From: Molanna angustata
Taxonomy: Eukaryota > Arthropoda > Insecta > Trichoptera > Molannidae
Reading direction: 5' to 3'
NCBI GenBank assembly: GCA_963576475.1
Contig: OY754987.1
Span: forward strand, 8,066,036-8,130,035
DNA: 64,000 nt
The translations under genes and the position numbers were made by a program. Under the pieces are notes generated by a model that searched no databases, was not told the origin of the DNA, and saw nothing but the letters and a program-made list of their open reading frames with translations. This document shows positions 1 through 10,629 of the stretch, one piece after another. Numbering within the stretch: the first letter of the stretch is position 1; the number at the start of each line of letters is the position of its first letter.

Positions 1-544
1 GCATCTATATTTTAGAGATGTATGTAGGTACATAGCTTTATTTAAGGCTCTTGTTGAAATTTAAAGAATTATTATTGTGATTTGACAGATGAAGACCTTG
101 TGTTTAGAAAGCAGACCTTCTCAGGCTTGTGCCCTTGGGCGCAGTATTGTCATTCGCTTCCTAACGAAATGTAAAATTTAATGTAGGTTTATACTACTCA
201 ACAAAGTTGTTAATAAATTTGGACTACGCCCGTCATTGTTGTCCTAAATATCTAATGCGCCCATAGCCGCAATATTTTTTTTCTATGGTTTCAATCTTGG
301 GGATCGGTTGTCAGCAAAGCGATGCATCTCTTCCTCTACTCCGTTCGATCTTCAGCGACTATCTTCAACTCTGTGTGTGATAAATAAAAAAAAAATGGAT
401 AAGTAAGAAGTGTATAATTCGAAATAGTATTATGATACGACATAAGTGTACCTATATGTTAAGAGCTGTGTCAGAGAAAAATACTATCTAGGAGGCATCT
501 CACACTTTGATCTTCTGGATCCCAGAGTAACAACTCCCTAAAGG

Positions 545-700
545 AGTTGGACAGATCCAACAAAGCTGTTTACTATGATCGATGCTTTAGTGTGAGTAGT
601 CCTATAAATTGGAATAGATTGCTTCCAGATGTCCGCAGTGCACAAAGCAAAAGCACTTTCTCTAAATGACTGAAAATAGCTTTGTTTCGTAGAGCAACAT
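545..700 (+). pseudogene. LINE reverse transcriptase C-terminal remnant
   Basis: One plus frame reads SVSSPINWNRLLPDV, then a Phe/Ser-rich stretch, a stop, and LKIALFRR. That is the W..LP..R......F...LK..LF signature which closes the ORF2 of CR1/Jockey-like LINEs. It is short, has an in-frame stop and lacks the catalytic RT core, so it is a dead 3' fragment. The family assignment rests on this signature alone. Confidence 0.35.
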
Positions 701-857
701 AAGACCGAAATATAAGCGCCTTTAGAATGATTCTGAATCATTAAAGAAATCATCTTAAGTAACACCAACGTACCTACTTACTATTACTTACATATAGGTA
801 TTTTGTGTTCATTCACTTGAATAAAAAGACTAACCCCCGTGTTCAGAGACCAATTCA

Positions 858-1041
858 GGGGGGCAAGTCTGGTCCGACCAGTGAAATCAAAACCCTTGTG
901 ATTACCCATATCATGGATATAATTATCATATGGAGTTCTATGGCATCTAAAGATATTATAGAACTCCATATAATAATTATATCCATGATATGGGTAATCA
1001 CTAGGGTTTTGATTTCGCCGGTCGGACCAGACTTGCCCCCC
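858..1041. mobile_element. Palindromic MITE, family P, copy 1
   Basis: A 184-bp near-perfect inverted repeat. It begins GGGGGGCAAGTCTGG and ends with the reverse complement; the arms meet near 945-955 around 'ctatggcatctaaagat'. The flanks continue the symmetry for five bases (ATTCA/TGAAT). The same element occurs at 12443-12630 and 46131-46310, with fragments near 20.1, 22.1 and 52.7 kb. There is no coding capacity; short frames across it are mirror images of the palindrome. It is presumably moved in trans by an unidentified transposase. Confidence 0.85.
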
Positions 1042-1079
1042 TGAATACGGATGTATTCAGAATTATTTGTCTCCAAATT

Positions 1080-1235
1080 ATGTGTTTCCGCCTTCTTACA
1101 ATCCGGGTCTTTTAAGACCCGAATTCATATTTTCTTGAGCAGATTGCAATCCCTCCCAAACGTTAGGTAGTGCGCTTCTTTGGAAGAGTGTAATGGACCC
1201 AATCGTATTAGCTGGTTTCCCCTACGTAGCCATGC
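1080..1235 (+). repeat. Dispersed repeat shared with 12.3 kb
   Basis: The stretch matches 12290-12420: both carry 'tgcgcttct.ggaagagtg' with the same following bases, and 'tacgtagccatg' about 40 bp later. It contains an 18-bp perfect palindrome at 1104-1121 (CGGGTCTTTTAAGACCCG). At 12.3 kb the same block sits inside a LINE C-terminal region, so it may be a small separate insertion or a variant LINE end. In both places a family P MITE lies within 60 bp, though on opposite sides. Confidence 0.45.
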
Positions 1236-1239
1236 AACA

Positions 1240-2200
1240 AAAATATTAAATATTAATAAAAGTTACTGGTTTTAGTTCTATTGATCGACGCGTTTCGTCA
1301 GATTGATGCTTTACAAGACTGGAAACCTGTTTAAAACCACGATTAAGTTGTTTGGTAGTTATCGACGAACCTCTCAACTTAAAATCAATTGCTTCATACA
1401 CTCGAATTGTAAAATTGCCTATTTAAAAGCTCTATTTTAAGTCTTGTAGAGCATTATTCTGATGGATATGTCTTGCACGAAACGTGTCGATAGTCAAATA
1501 AAATTGATAGTAATTTTTGTTAAAACTTCAGTAATTTTATAGAGTTCATTGATCAGGGTTTATTGATCGACAAACTAAACTTGGTTAATGTACTATAATT
1601 CTTAATAAAGGAGAGTCAATACCCGTCGAATAAATTTTCCAAGAAAACATACATATTATCATGAAATTTTCAAGGTAGATATAATATATTATCCGGTTAT
1701 CTATAACAATTTTCCGATTTGTTATATTATATTTCATGCTATGAATTGTGGGGGTTATAAATTATTCTCTCCGGATACAGTCCATAATACCGGGAATATT
1801 TCAATATGGTTACTTGTTATATTGCCAATTTCCAACCATCTGTAATCGACGAGGCATTATCTGAATTAATTTGTAAATCTATGGAATTATTACATCTATG
1901 AATTGAACAGTGTAGCCGGATAGTCTATCATGCAATCCATTAACAAAAAATATTGATTTCTGTTATTTACATCATATTCATACTATGGTTATAGACTCTT
2001 TCGATTTGCTAAAAGTAACAAATTTGCAATTCCTATGGTGACTCTCACCAACGCAACCTAACTCTAAGGCCAGAATTATATAATAATTCTCAAGACCGTT
2101 CTCCAAATATGTCATCTCAAGACTATATTGAGATCATGCTCAAAAATCCGTATTAAAAGTCATTAAGTTGTAATATTGCATATTATGGAAATATGTGTGG
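1240..2200. other. AT-rich stretch, nothing recognised
   Basis: No open frame with recognisable protein similarity, no tRNA-like box and no clear inverted or tandem structure was seen on either strand. Confidence 0.6.
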
Positions 2201-2206
2201 TTATGT

Positions 2207-2395
2207 ATCTGGCTGCTGGTCCCGGGTTCGATTCCCGTTGGAGGAACAGTTTTTAATTGTGTATTCAGTCTGGATCTGTGGGACGATTAATATCGTAAGT
2301 CTCCAGAATGTGGCAACTTGTTATTGGGTGCGTGTTAAATAATTATTTGACATAGTAGGTACCTGTTAGTTGCCCGAGAAGTAATCTAAAGTAAT
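2207..2395 (+). mobile_element. tRNA-derived SINE, family A, 5'-truncated copy
   Basis: It begins within the tRNA-like head just before the B box (GGTTCGATTCCC). It continues with the family body 'cagtctggatctgtg', 'ctccagaatgtggcaacttg' and 'ttgggtgcgtgtta', and ends at 'gcccgagaagtaat'. The A-box half is missing. Fuller copies are at 8920, 24195, 46368 and 51882. Confidence 0.8.
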
Positions 2396-2414
2396 AAAGC
2401 AATCAAAATGTTAG

Positions 2415-2418
<4 letters not shown>

Positions 2419-2503
<85 letters not shown>
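2419..2503 (+). repeat. (TG)n microsatellite
   Basis: About 42 TG units with one TA interruption near 2448. It lies just downstream of the family A SINE. Confidence 0.97.
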
Positions 2504-2506
<3 letters not shown>

Positions 2507-3305
2507 TCTCACGCCTTCTGAAAAACCAAGAGCATCTAAAAATCTAATTTAAGTGCGAACATGTACCAGTATACCTGATGCAGTGTCACGCTAAAAAGAA
2601 TGCGATAAAAATGCTGAATTTTAAAAATATTTAAATAATTATTTTTTTCATACAAAATTTTCCAAGTCATATCTGTCAAAAAAGTGTACATTTTGCACGC
2701 AAATATCTGTTAGTTTAAAAGTTAGAAGTAGGTATTTACACAAAAAAAATATATTTTGAAGTATAACTTAGCGTTTAAGTGAAAAACATGGTGAATATTT
2801 GGTATAATTATAATGTTTAACTTATTTTTAAAGTAAGCCTTTTGTACATAAACGCCGCCATTTTAATATCTTTTCATACAATATTTCATTTCCCCACCGA
2901 ATGAATATGTTCTTGAAAATAATAAACCTTTGAAATAAATGTAATTATGAAATAATAAAATGAAACACAAGACATTACGGCAAGTTTTAAGACATATATT
3001 GTAAAAATGTGTTATTTATTAGTAAAGATATAGGCATAATAAAATTGCATAATTTGTAAATAATATTTGATTTTTCTGACAATTTTCATTTTTATGGCAT
3101 CGAACAAACCAATGTAGGTACCTACATATTCAAAAAATGTATCCGAACCATTCGATATTACTTACGTGTTCGAATCGTTTCCATGGCTACAGAAAGAATG
3201 CGATATTCAAATAAAATTTGTTAGGAATCGAATTTATTTAGAAGGTTGTTGTAGGTAGGTACCTACCTAATACTATTTACTTACAAATCAACAATAATAT
3301 ACCTA
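2504..3305. other. AT-rich spacer with TAGGTACCTA words
   Basis: No gene is visible. The words 'gtaggtacctac' near 3115-3125 and 'gtaggtaggtacctacctaa' near 3250-3270 are a compositional hallmark of lepidopteran intergenic DNA. Confidence 0.5.
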
Positions 3306-3410
3306 TACTGATTTCCTATAGGAAAATTATTTTATTTATTTATTTATCAACCGTTTGTCCGATTATAATGAAACTTTGGTGAATTGTCGAGCGTATGCCC
3401 AGGATGGTTT

Positions 3411-4010
3411 TTGGATTTAAATTTTTTTCTTATTCTTCTTCTTCTTCGTGTATTTGGTCGTTTTACCTATGAAGGGGGAGTATCCTGGGAAAAGAAGGTC
3501 CGACTGTCCCTCCATCTCTTCACAGGTCTTCCAGGACGGGTTCTGCATATAAACTTTTTTCTTTTTTTTCTTCAACGTGTACTTGGTCATCTTACCTATG
3601 AAGATGAACTATCCTGGGAGATGAAGGTCCAATTTTCCTTCCATCTCTTCGCAGGTTTATGGATTTAAACTTTTTTCTTCTTCTTCTTCATCGTCTATTT
3701 GGTCATTTTACCTTTGAAGGTGGACTAACCTGGGAGAAGAATGTCCAATTTTCCTTCCATCTCTTCGCAGGTATCTGGATTTAAACTTATTTCTTCTTCT
3801 TCTTCTTCATCGTGTATTTTTGGTCATTTTACCTATGAAGTTGGAGAATCCTGGGAGAAGAAGGTCCAACTGTCCTTCCATCTCTTCGCAGGTATCTGGG
3901 TTTAAACTTTTTTCTTCTTCTTCGTGTATTTAGTCATTTTACCTATTAAGTAGAGCATCCTGGGAAAAGAAGGTTCTTTCATCTCTTCGCGGTTCTTCCA
4001 GGATGGTTTC
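3411..4010 (+). repeat. Tandem array, five units of about 115-125 bp
   Basis: The units begin with 'tggatttaaactttt' or close variants near 3411, 3536, 3659, 3776 and 3898. Each holds a (TTC)n run, 'tttggtcattttacct', 'gaag..gga.tatcctggga' and 'ccatctcttcgcaggt'. The 94-residue frame across the first two units is only the tandem repeat read as protein. Confidence 0.85.
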
Positions 4011-4024
4011 TGGATTTAAACTTT

Positions 4025-4212
4025 TCTTAACCGACTGATGGGACGGGATGTAATGAAGGGAAGGTAGGCACTAAAGGGCCTGAAGGGACGGGAGGTATAA
4101 AACTGCCTGAAGGGACGGAAGGTACTGAAGGGCCTGATGGGAAGGGACGTAATGAGGGATTAAAGGGACGGGAGGTACTGAAGGGCCTGAAGCGGCGGGT
4201 CCTGGAGTCTAA
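4025..4212 (+). repeat. G-rich minisatellite (GGGACGGGAGGTA type)
   Basis: The phrases 'gaagggacgggaggtact' and 'gaagggcctgaagggacgg' alternate about eight times. The stretch is G-rich on the plus strand, in sharp contrast to the AT-rich surroundings, and could form G-quadruplexes. Confidence 0.7.
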
Positions 4213-4695
4213 TTCTTTTTCTTCTTAATTTTATTTAGACCTTTAGGGCAGTTTTTATACAAACTATTTCCTATTGTCTAATTCATCTTCTTCTTCTTTT
4301 ATGTATACATTTGGGTCATTTTTTTATAAAAATTATTTCCTTTAGTCTAATTATTATTCTTCTTCATTTAAGTACGTAGACTTTTGGGAGAGTTTTAATA
4401 CAAACTATTTCCAATAGTCTTATTCATTTTCTTTTATGTAGACCTTTTGGTCAGTATTTATACAAACTATTTCCAATAGTCTAAATATTCTTCTTCTTCT
4501 TTTTTGTAGACCTTTGGGTGAGCTTTTATACAATCTATTTCCAATAGTCTAATTCTTCTATTAGGTATAGGTATGTATTTTTACTTATTTTATGTAGACC
4601 ATTGGAATAGTTTTTTATACAAACTATTTCTTATAGTCTTATACTTATTTTTCTCTTTTTTATTTAGTCTTTTGGGTTAGTTTTAAGTCTAATAG
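4213..4695 (+). repeat. Tandem array, about seven units of 60-90 bp
   Basis: The repeated unit is 'tctaattcttcttctt', then 'tgtagacctttgggt', then 'atacaaactatttccaatag'. Copies start near 4213, 4280, 4347, 4417, 4479, 4547 and 4636. The last unit is shortened. Confidence 0.8.
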
Positions 4696-5629
4696 TCTAT
4701 TGTGCAGAAATATTATTAACGATATGCACACTTGATGAAAATACATATGAAATGAATGGGATATGGGATGTGACGATATAACCTGCACTAGAATCTTTTC
4801 AATACTTTTGTTTAATTAAATTTAAACCATTTATATCATCCTATTTTGAATAATTTTCAACACCTAATATTTAAAGAATGGGGGTTGTGGCCATTACTGA
4901 ACTCTTCACAACATTTATATTCAAATTAAAAACTATTTAGTATAGTTCAAGTCTTCTTCTTCTTCGTTAATGAAGACTTTCAGTCAAATTGAGCAAAAAT
5001 ATAATGCACACGTGATGAAAAAATATAAAAACGAATGGGATGTGACCAATACTAGATCTTTTCAGCACCTACGTTTGTTTAATCACATTTTAACCACATC
5101 CCAACATCCAAAATTACTTAATTTTCAATAGGTACACATTACAATCTGTTTTCGATGATAATATTTAAAAATGGGGGTTGTGGCCAAACCAATCTCTTTA
5201 CAACGTTGATAAACAGTCATATTTAAAACCATTACGCATAGTCCATGCGAGCAGAAATTGTATAAATATTATACTTCATTCACACTTTATAGTAATATAT
5301 AAAAAAGAATGGGTTGTGGCCATCACTTGAACATTTTACAATACTTAAACTCAATCAAATTTCAAACCACTTTTCATAGTCTGATATTGCAAAATAATTG
5401 GGTGACAATATTATAAAAACGATTGCTTTTTCTTTCACAATTTTACATTCTTGGCCAACGGCGGGACATAAAAGCTAGTATAAAATAAAATAAAATCATC
5501 TGTGGACAAATGTTATTTCATCATGTATTTTTTTTTGTATGTATATTTTAAGACTGTCTAAATAAATAAATAAAAATAAACTATTTAATTAATAAATAAA
5601 TTATCCGGAAGTTTTTAATATTGTTTTAC

Positions 5630-6598
5630 TTACACATACATTTTTTACGGCGCTGGCCGATTTACCTATGATATTGATAACAATTAAGCACTACAAATAA
5701 TAACACTCAATTATTATTATTACCATTATACACTTCCTCAAAAGAATTAGCAGATCTATGCGTAAATTGTAAATTATTTAATATAACAAAATAAATAAAT
5801 AATAAATATTTATGGAAATAGTTCAACCATCCAGATACTTAACATATCAAAGGATTAGGCTCTGAGAAGGTCTCTATACTACCTAACAACCCTACTGATT
5901 CCCGAATATTAACATTTAAAAATTCTTTAACGATTCTACGTGTATTCATTATTACTGTTTTTTTGCATTTTTATTATAATGTTTTTCGATAAATCTAAAA
6001 TTTCTAAATTACGGATTAAGGACTTTGGAATAATGCCAGTGGCTGAAATAACGAACGGTAATATTATTATTTTACGAGAATGCCAAAGTCTTTTAATCTC
6101 GTTACCTTAAGCGGTGTATTATTTATTTTTTTCATCAAAAGATTTTATAATATTACTAGAATTTGGAATAGCCACGTCGCAAATGTATGTGATTTTTTTT
6201 AATTTTATCATTTATGTATTATTATATCGGGTCTGTTATGTTGAATTGACCGGTCAGTTAATATTGTTTTATCGTAATAAATCGAAATATTATTTTCTAA
6301 AAATGAAATCGGTTCATATTCATAATATGGTTTTATGTTTATCGCGTCAATAAATTTATATTTAATAGCTAAATTTTGATGTATCATTTGTGCTATCTGG
6401 TTATGTCTAAATGTATATTCTGACTGCGCGAGAAAAGAACAGCCCGATATTATATTCTCGATTGTATCCGGAAAAGCCAAACATTTCCTACAACTATCAT
6501 CATCTACATTTATGTCTTTTATTATATATTTTTGATAATTTTTAGTTTTTATTACTCTATCCTGAATATTACCACTTACATTATCTTGGTATGATGCA
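5630..6598 (-). pseudogene. R4/Dong-type LINE ORF2 C-terminus with restriction-like endonuclease
   Basis: The minus strand, read from 6598 down with frame breaks, gives QDRVIKTKNYQKYI, then CRKC, then a spacer, a Cys, and SEYTFRHNQIAQMIHQ. Next come ILTDRSIQHNRPDIIIHK, VAIPNSSNI, EIKRLWHSRK and TGIIPKSLIRNLE. That is the order of the C-terminal half of site-specific-type LINE ORFs: a Cys/His cluster, then a PD-(D/E)XK endonuclease with its PD motif. The His of the expected CCHC cluster reads as Asn, and several stops interrupt the frame, so the enzyme is dead. The 3' part (5630-5900) recurs near 8130, 25.1, 47.9 and 56.1 kb, which defines the family's 3' end. The RT core is absent. Confidence 0.7.
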
Positions 6599-6789
6599 GA
6601 TGTGTTATTTGTAGCTCAGTGGCGGATCTGTGCCATCAAAGAATTAACATGGTTCATTTCCATGACAGAATTACCTAACCATTAAATTGACATAATTAAT
6701 TGTAATTTGAAATGGTGTTGACACGAGTTATTTGTACAGACAGAGTTATGAACGACAATATTGTATTATGTAAAAGTTATAATTGTAAA

Positions 6790-6903
6790 TCGAATATTTT
6801 TAAATGTTGCATAAACGAAAACATTGGATTTTTGTGAACGTTGCGCAAGCGCACAAAGTGATCACGCAAACCAGCCGATGACAGGTCGTAAGCTCTGTCT
6901 TCG
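6790..6903 (-). mobile_element. Hairpin family H, copy a (monomer fragment)
   Basis: Read on the minus strand it gives 'ttacgacctgtcatcggctgg', 'gtgatcactttgtgcgcttgcgcaacgttcac', then the family tail 'aaaatccaatgttttcg' and terminal 'aaaaatattcga'. Only one arm is present, joined directly to the tail. The 5' part is missing. Confidence 0.75.
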
Positions 6904-7169
6904 CCTGTTTATGATTACTACTTATTAAAAGTGTTCAAATAATTAATAACGGTTATGAACATTTACATTATAAACGGAAAAAATATATAAGTAATCTCTT
7001 CACTTGCTGATTCTATGACGCTGTGGGGGCGATTAATGGGGCGTGAAAATAGAACACTGTGATTTTTGTTTTGTACTTCAAAAAAGTGATTTAAAATAAT
7101 ATCTTTGTTATTTTTTTATTTATCTTTTTAAATTTACTTTTTTATTTATCTTGTATTTTCTTATGATCT

Positions 7170-7318
7170 TTTCAACTGTGTAATAAATTACCGTATAATC
7201 AATAATTTAAATTAAAGAAAGCACTTTTGGCTCAAATTTTATACAATAAATGTTATGTAAAATAAATAAATTATTGCTGTAGCTTTCTGAGAGAAAATAA
7301 ATAAATAAATAAATAAAA
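7170..7318 (+). mobile_element. LINE 3' tail fragment with AAAT tail
   Basis: The phrase 'gctgtagctttctgagag' followed by (AAAT)n matches 62585-62700 in the opposite orientation. No coding part is attached. Confidence 0.4.
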
Positions 7319-7452
7319 ATTAATATGATAAATAATAAAACCGACAACAGTTTAAGAAAATAATAATATTAGAATTTATTACTATATAATAATATTAACT
7401 GACAGAACAATTCAACATAAAAGACCCGATATAACAATACATAATAATAATT

Positions 7453-7600
7453 CTGGTTCATAATTGCATATCAATGAATAAAAATTAAATTAAATAATTG
7501 TCAATTAAAATTGTAAACTGCTAGCCCTAGAACAGGATTTCCTAGTTGTATTGTTGTCATTATAAATATGGTGTGATAAAATGTAAATAAATAATAAAAT
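7453..7600 (-). mobile_element. LINE 3' end fragment inside the R4/Dong-like remnant
   Basis: It matches 54362-54480: both carry 'tggttcataattgcat', 'aactgctagccctagaacag' and 'aaatatggtgtgataaaa'. The 54-kb copy extends into a coding tail with a CxC...H...C cluster, which fixes the orientation as minus. Confidence 0.55.
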
Positions 7601-7632
7601 AAAACGTATATTTGCGACTTTCCAAATTCTAG

Positions 7633-7852
7633 TCTATTTATATAAATGGATGTACGTATATTTGCTTGTATGTTTGTTTGTTTGTTTGTTTGTTTGTATG
7701 TGGCCGATGAAAGGGAAAAAATACGGAATTATAATAAGTGAATCTAGATAAGAATGTTAAGTAATAAAAATGAAAAATACCGATCAACCATTTTTATGTA
7801 TTTGAAGGTAAATAATTAAACAGGCAGGACAACGTCTGCCGGGTTTTACTAG
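7633..7852 (+). mobile_element. Small non-autonomous Helitron (TC...CTAG)
   Basis: This 220-bp element starts TCTATTTATATAAATGG and carries a (TTTG)n run at about 7671-7698. It ends with the stem-loop GGCAG-GACAACGT-CTGCC followed after 8 bases by CTAG, the classical Helitron 3' end. The flanks join into one LINE sentence: 'ccaaattctag' before and 'atattataaaatcatt' after. They match the uninterrupted 'ccaaattctagtaatatt' on the minus strand of the copy near 6140. It has no ORF and would need a Rep/helicase in trans. Confidence 0.7.
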
Positions 7853-8659
7853 ATATATTATAAAATCATTCGAAGAAAAATGAGAAAATACTCTGCTTTA
7901 GGTAACGATTTTTAAAGACAGGCATTTTCGTTAAATAATAATATTACCGTTCATTAAGTTATTCACTGGCATAATTCCAAAATGGTTTAAGCGTATTTTG
8001 GAAATTTGTGATTTATCAAAAAAAAATAATAATGAAAATACAAAAATCGGAAATAATGAATACCTACACGTAGAGTTGTTAAAGATTTTCTAAACGTTAA
8101 TAATCAGTAATATTTTGCTTTGATAAGTAGTAGGTATAGCGACCTCCTCAGAATCTAAGCCTTCATTTGATATGTTAAGCAATATGTATCATTATTTGTA
8201 GTAGGTAAGTGCCTAATTATTTTTTATGAACATCTAGTAAGTCGGTCGGTACATAAAATGACATTTAGGTAGTTAAAAGTTTTTAGTTAGAAAACAATCC
8301 TGAAATACTAACTCCATCTATTGAGAAATAGCGAAAATAACGAAAGAATATATCTATTAATTTTACAGTGTGATGTTTTTTTCAATATTATATTGTATAA
8401 AAATAAATTTGATGTTTTAATTTTCACCATTCCCAGCAGTTATATCATTAAGAGTGTGATTTGAGTTAAACACGCGACATCTATATTTTCATAGTAAACG
8501 TGGTGTGATCTGTTTAACCAAGAGACTGCAATAAAAGGAGGATATTAAACGCCAAGTACCAACCTGCTCACTAATCAATGCCCAGGTGAATTTTTCCATC
8601 AATTCGCGAAAACCACAGAATTCAGCGGTTCCCAAAATTTATTTGAATTAATTTTGATT

Positions 8660-9527
8660 TAATCGAATATGGAATGATGGTACATACATGTATATTTTGG
8701 ATTTTGTGGTGCATATTATGGATTCAGTGGTAAATGCATGTAGGTATATTTTGGATTTTGTGGTAAATGCATGTATATATTGGTTTATGTGGTACATACA
8801 TGTATACTTTGGATTTTGTGGTACATACCTGCATATTTTGGATTCAGTGGTAAATGCATGTAGGTATATTTTGAATTTTGTGGTAAATGCATGTATATAT
8901 TGGTTTATGTGGTACATACGTCGGCCTTCGTGGCTCAGTTGTTTAGGTATCTGACTGCTGATCCAAGGATCCCGGGTTCGATTCCCGGTGGAGACACAGT
9001 TTTTAATTGTGTTTTCAGTCTGGACCTGTGAGACGATAAATATCGGTAGTCTCCAGATTGTGGCAACTTGTTATTGGGTGCGTGTTATACATTTATTTGA
9101 CATAGCATAGCTGTTAGTTGCCCGAGAAGCTACATTAAATAAATAAATAAATACATGCATATTTTGGATTTTGTGGTGCATACATGTATATTTTGGATTT
9201 TGTGGTACATACCTACATATTTTGGATTCAGTGGTAAATGCATGTAAGTAGGTATATTTTGTATTGTGTGGTAAATGCATGTATATTTTGGATTATGTGG
9301 TACATATATGCATATTATTTTGTATTTTATGGTACATGCATGTATGTTTTGGATTTTGTGGTGAATGCATGTATATTTTGGATTTTGTGGTAAGTACATA
9401 CATGTATATTTTGGATTACGTGGTACATGCATGTATATTTTGGATTTTGTGGTAAGTACATGTAAATTTTGGATTTAGTCATACTCATACATTCATGTTG
9501 TATATTTTGTATTTTGTGGTACACAGA
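8660..9527 (+). repeat. Minisatellite of about 30 bp, split by a SINE
   Basis: The unit is approximately 'tattttggattttgtggtaaatgcatgta'. There are about 8 units before 8919 and 12 after 9155, alternating 'attttg' and 'attcag' variants. All frames here are repeat translations (HAFTTKSKI-like) and should not be taken as genes. Confidence 0.9.
8920..9155 (+). mobile_element. tRNA-derived SINE, family A, full copy
   Basis: The head 'gtcggccttcgtggctcag' carries the A box; the B box is GGTTCGATTCCC. Then come the shared body with 'cagtctggacctgtgagacg' and 'ggcaacttgttattgggtgcg', and an (AAAT)n tail. A short repeat TACAT flanks it. It lies inside the minisatellite, whose units continue on both sides, so the insertion is younger than the array. 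Confidence 0.88.
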
Positions 9528-9539
9528 GAATCGAGTGCC

Positions 9540-10400
9540 GTACGTCTCTATTTTATATATTTAGAAAAATGGATTTTACAGAACATGAGACAATTTTGAG
9601 AAATGCAATTAACCGTTGTCCATGGAAAATTAATCAGTTCTAAAAAAATAATGCGTACAGATGATACAAATATAATACACCATATTAGTACACAAAAACA
9701 TCATAGAATGCACTTTCTACATGATACCTGCTGATTAATTAGTAGAACTAAATGCCACACTTTCCTATCTCGTTACGTATCCATCGTCTCAAATATGAAG
9801 CTGAAGCTTTCCAATGTCCTATTTATATAAACCGTAAAAATTTAAAATATCAAATATAAAATTTGAGAACAACTGTTATGATCCATGATCCACAGTTGAC
9901 GTGTGGGATTTAGCTGCAAATTTAATCATAGAACTTCAGAAGCGAGATTTGTTTCATATACAAAAATAATTTATCTATAATCTATACATTCACTAAGGAC
10001 CTTTATTGCTATTTCATCATTTATATTTATCCCTAGCGAATATACGAAATATATCTATCTACGTATACGGAAAATCGATCTCAATGAATTGACTCTGTTT
10101 CTGATATAATATTCACAGTGCTCGAATTATAAAATTTCGTGAACCGGAATGATAATAGTATTAATGTGAAGACTTGCTACTATCGGGCGTCGTCCAATAG
10201 AATGGCGGCACGACAACTGTCATCCAATAAGGACGCGCAGAACATTCTCAACAAAAGGACCAACACTATTATATGATTGAAATTCAATTATCAAAATCTA
10301 GAAAAAGTTATATTATATTATTGTAAATCACCCTGTAGGCTCACCTGTAGCGAGAAATGTTACTCGAAGATTTTATCGAACTCCATGAGCGCCATAAACT
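9540..10400. other. AT-rich spacer; two CCAAT words
   Basis: No coding similarity was seen. Near 10190-10230 two 'ccaata' words lie 35 bp apart in slightly GC-richer DNA ('cgtcgtccaatagaatggcgg'). This could be promoter-like, but no adjacent exon supports that. Confidence 0.35.
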
Positions 10401-10560
10401 AGATTGGTGCACCTGGAAGTCGCTGAACAGATTGAGATCGGCCGTTGGCAGATATGTAGATAATTTAAAGACATGGGAGATCATAATGGATGTTCAAAGC
10501 CTCTCGTGTGCAGACGGGTGATGAAAAATGGTGCGGAGGCATGAGCAGACAGTCAGAAGC
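10400..10560 (+). pseudogene. LINE ORF2 C-terminal remnant
   Basis: The plus frame reads TWKSLNRLRSAVGRYVDNL and then KTWEIIMD. This matches the 'W..LNRLR...GR....L..W' segment found before the C-terminal Cys/His cluster of Jockey/I-like LINE ORF2. Stops follow soon after and the Cys cluster is lost. A related fragment is at 60740-61110. Confidence 0.45.
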
Positions 10561-10629
10561 AAATAAATGCTGAGGACTTCGGAAATGAGGACACTGAGAA
10601 TGATTCTGACTTTGTTGGTGGTAAGCTGT

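Larger units (their letters stand above)
3311..5478 (+). mobile_element. Probable non-autonomous Helitron-like element filled with tandem arrays
   Basis: The left part carries 'ccgattataatgaaactttggtgaattgt', and a divergent copy lies at 59245-59275. The right end is 'ggcgggacataaaagCTAG' followed by T, which fits the CTRR terminus of rolling-circle elements; there are no terminal inverted repeats. Between the ends lie three blocks of tandem repeats, listed separately, and a 3' part with repeated 'gggttgtggcc' segments near 4880, 5170 and 5310. No Rep/helicase ORF is present. The 5' boundary (a TC dinucleotide at 3311) is a guess from the TC...CTAG rule. Confidence 0.4.
7377..8215 (+). pseudogene. 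Second R4/Dong-type LINE remnant, interrupted twice
   Basis: The plus strand has LTDRTIQHKRPDIT at 7393-7434 (the PD endonuclease motif). It resumes at about 7610 with TYICDFPNS and, after 7852, YIIKSFEEK. A Thr-Gly-Ile-Ile-Pro-Lys motif follows near 7965, and the family 3' segment 'tagcgacctcctcagaatctaag' ends it. Two foreign segments split it: a minus-strand LINE tail at about 7453-7600 and a Helitron-like insert at 7633-7852. The frame is full of stops. Its sister is at 5630-6598 on the other strand. Confidence 0.6.

Noticed and set aside
1..450. A possible host 3' UTR at the window start
   Set aside because: No coding frame leads into it and no polyadenylation context could be tied to a gene.
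805..1076. Paired frames on both strands at the palindromic MITE (also at 46 kb)
   Set aside because: The same protein appears on both strands because the DNA is an inverted repeat; there is no coding signal.
8920..8995. A possible tRNA gene at the head of SINE family A
   Set aside because: Five copies with the same non-tRNA body occur in the window and the anticodon arm does not pair well.
8648..9524. Several 60-100 codon frames with HAFTTKSKI or YILDFVV repeats
   Set aside because: They are translations of the 30-bp minisatellite, whose period is a multiple of three.
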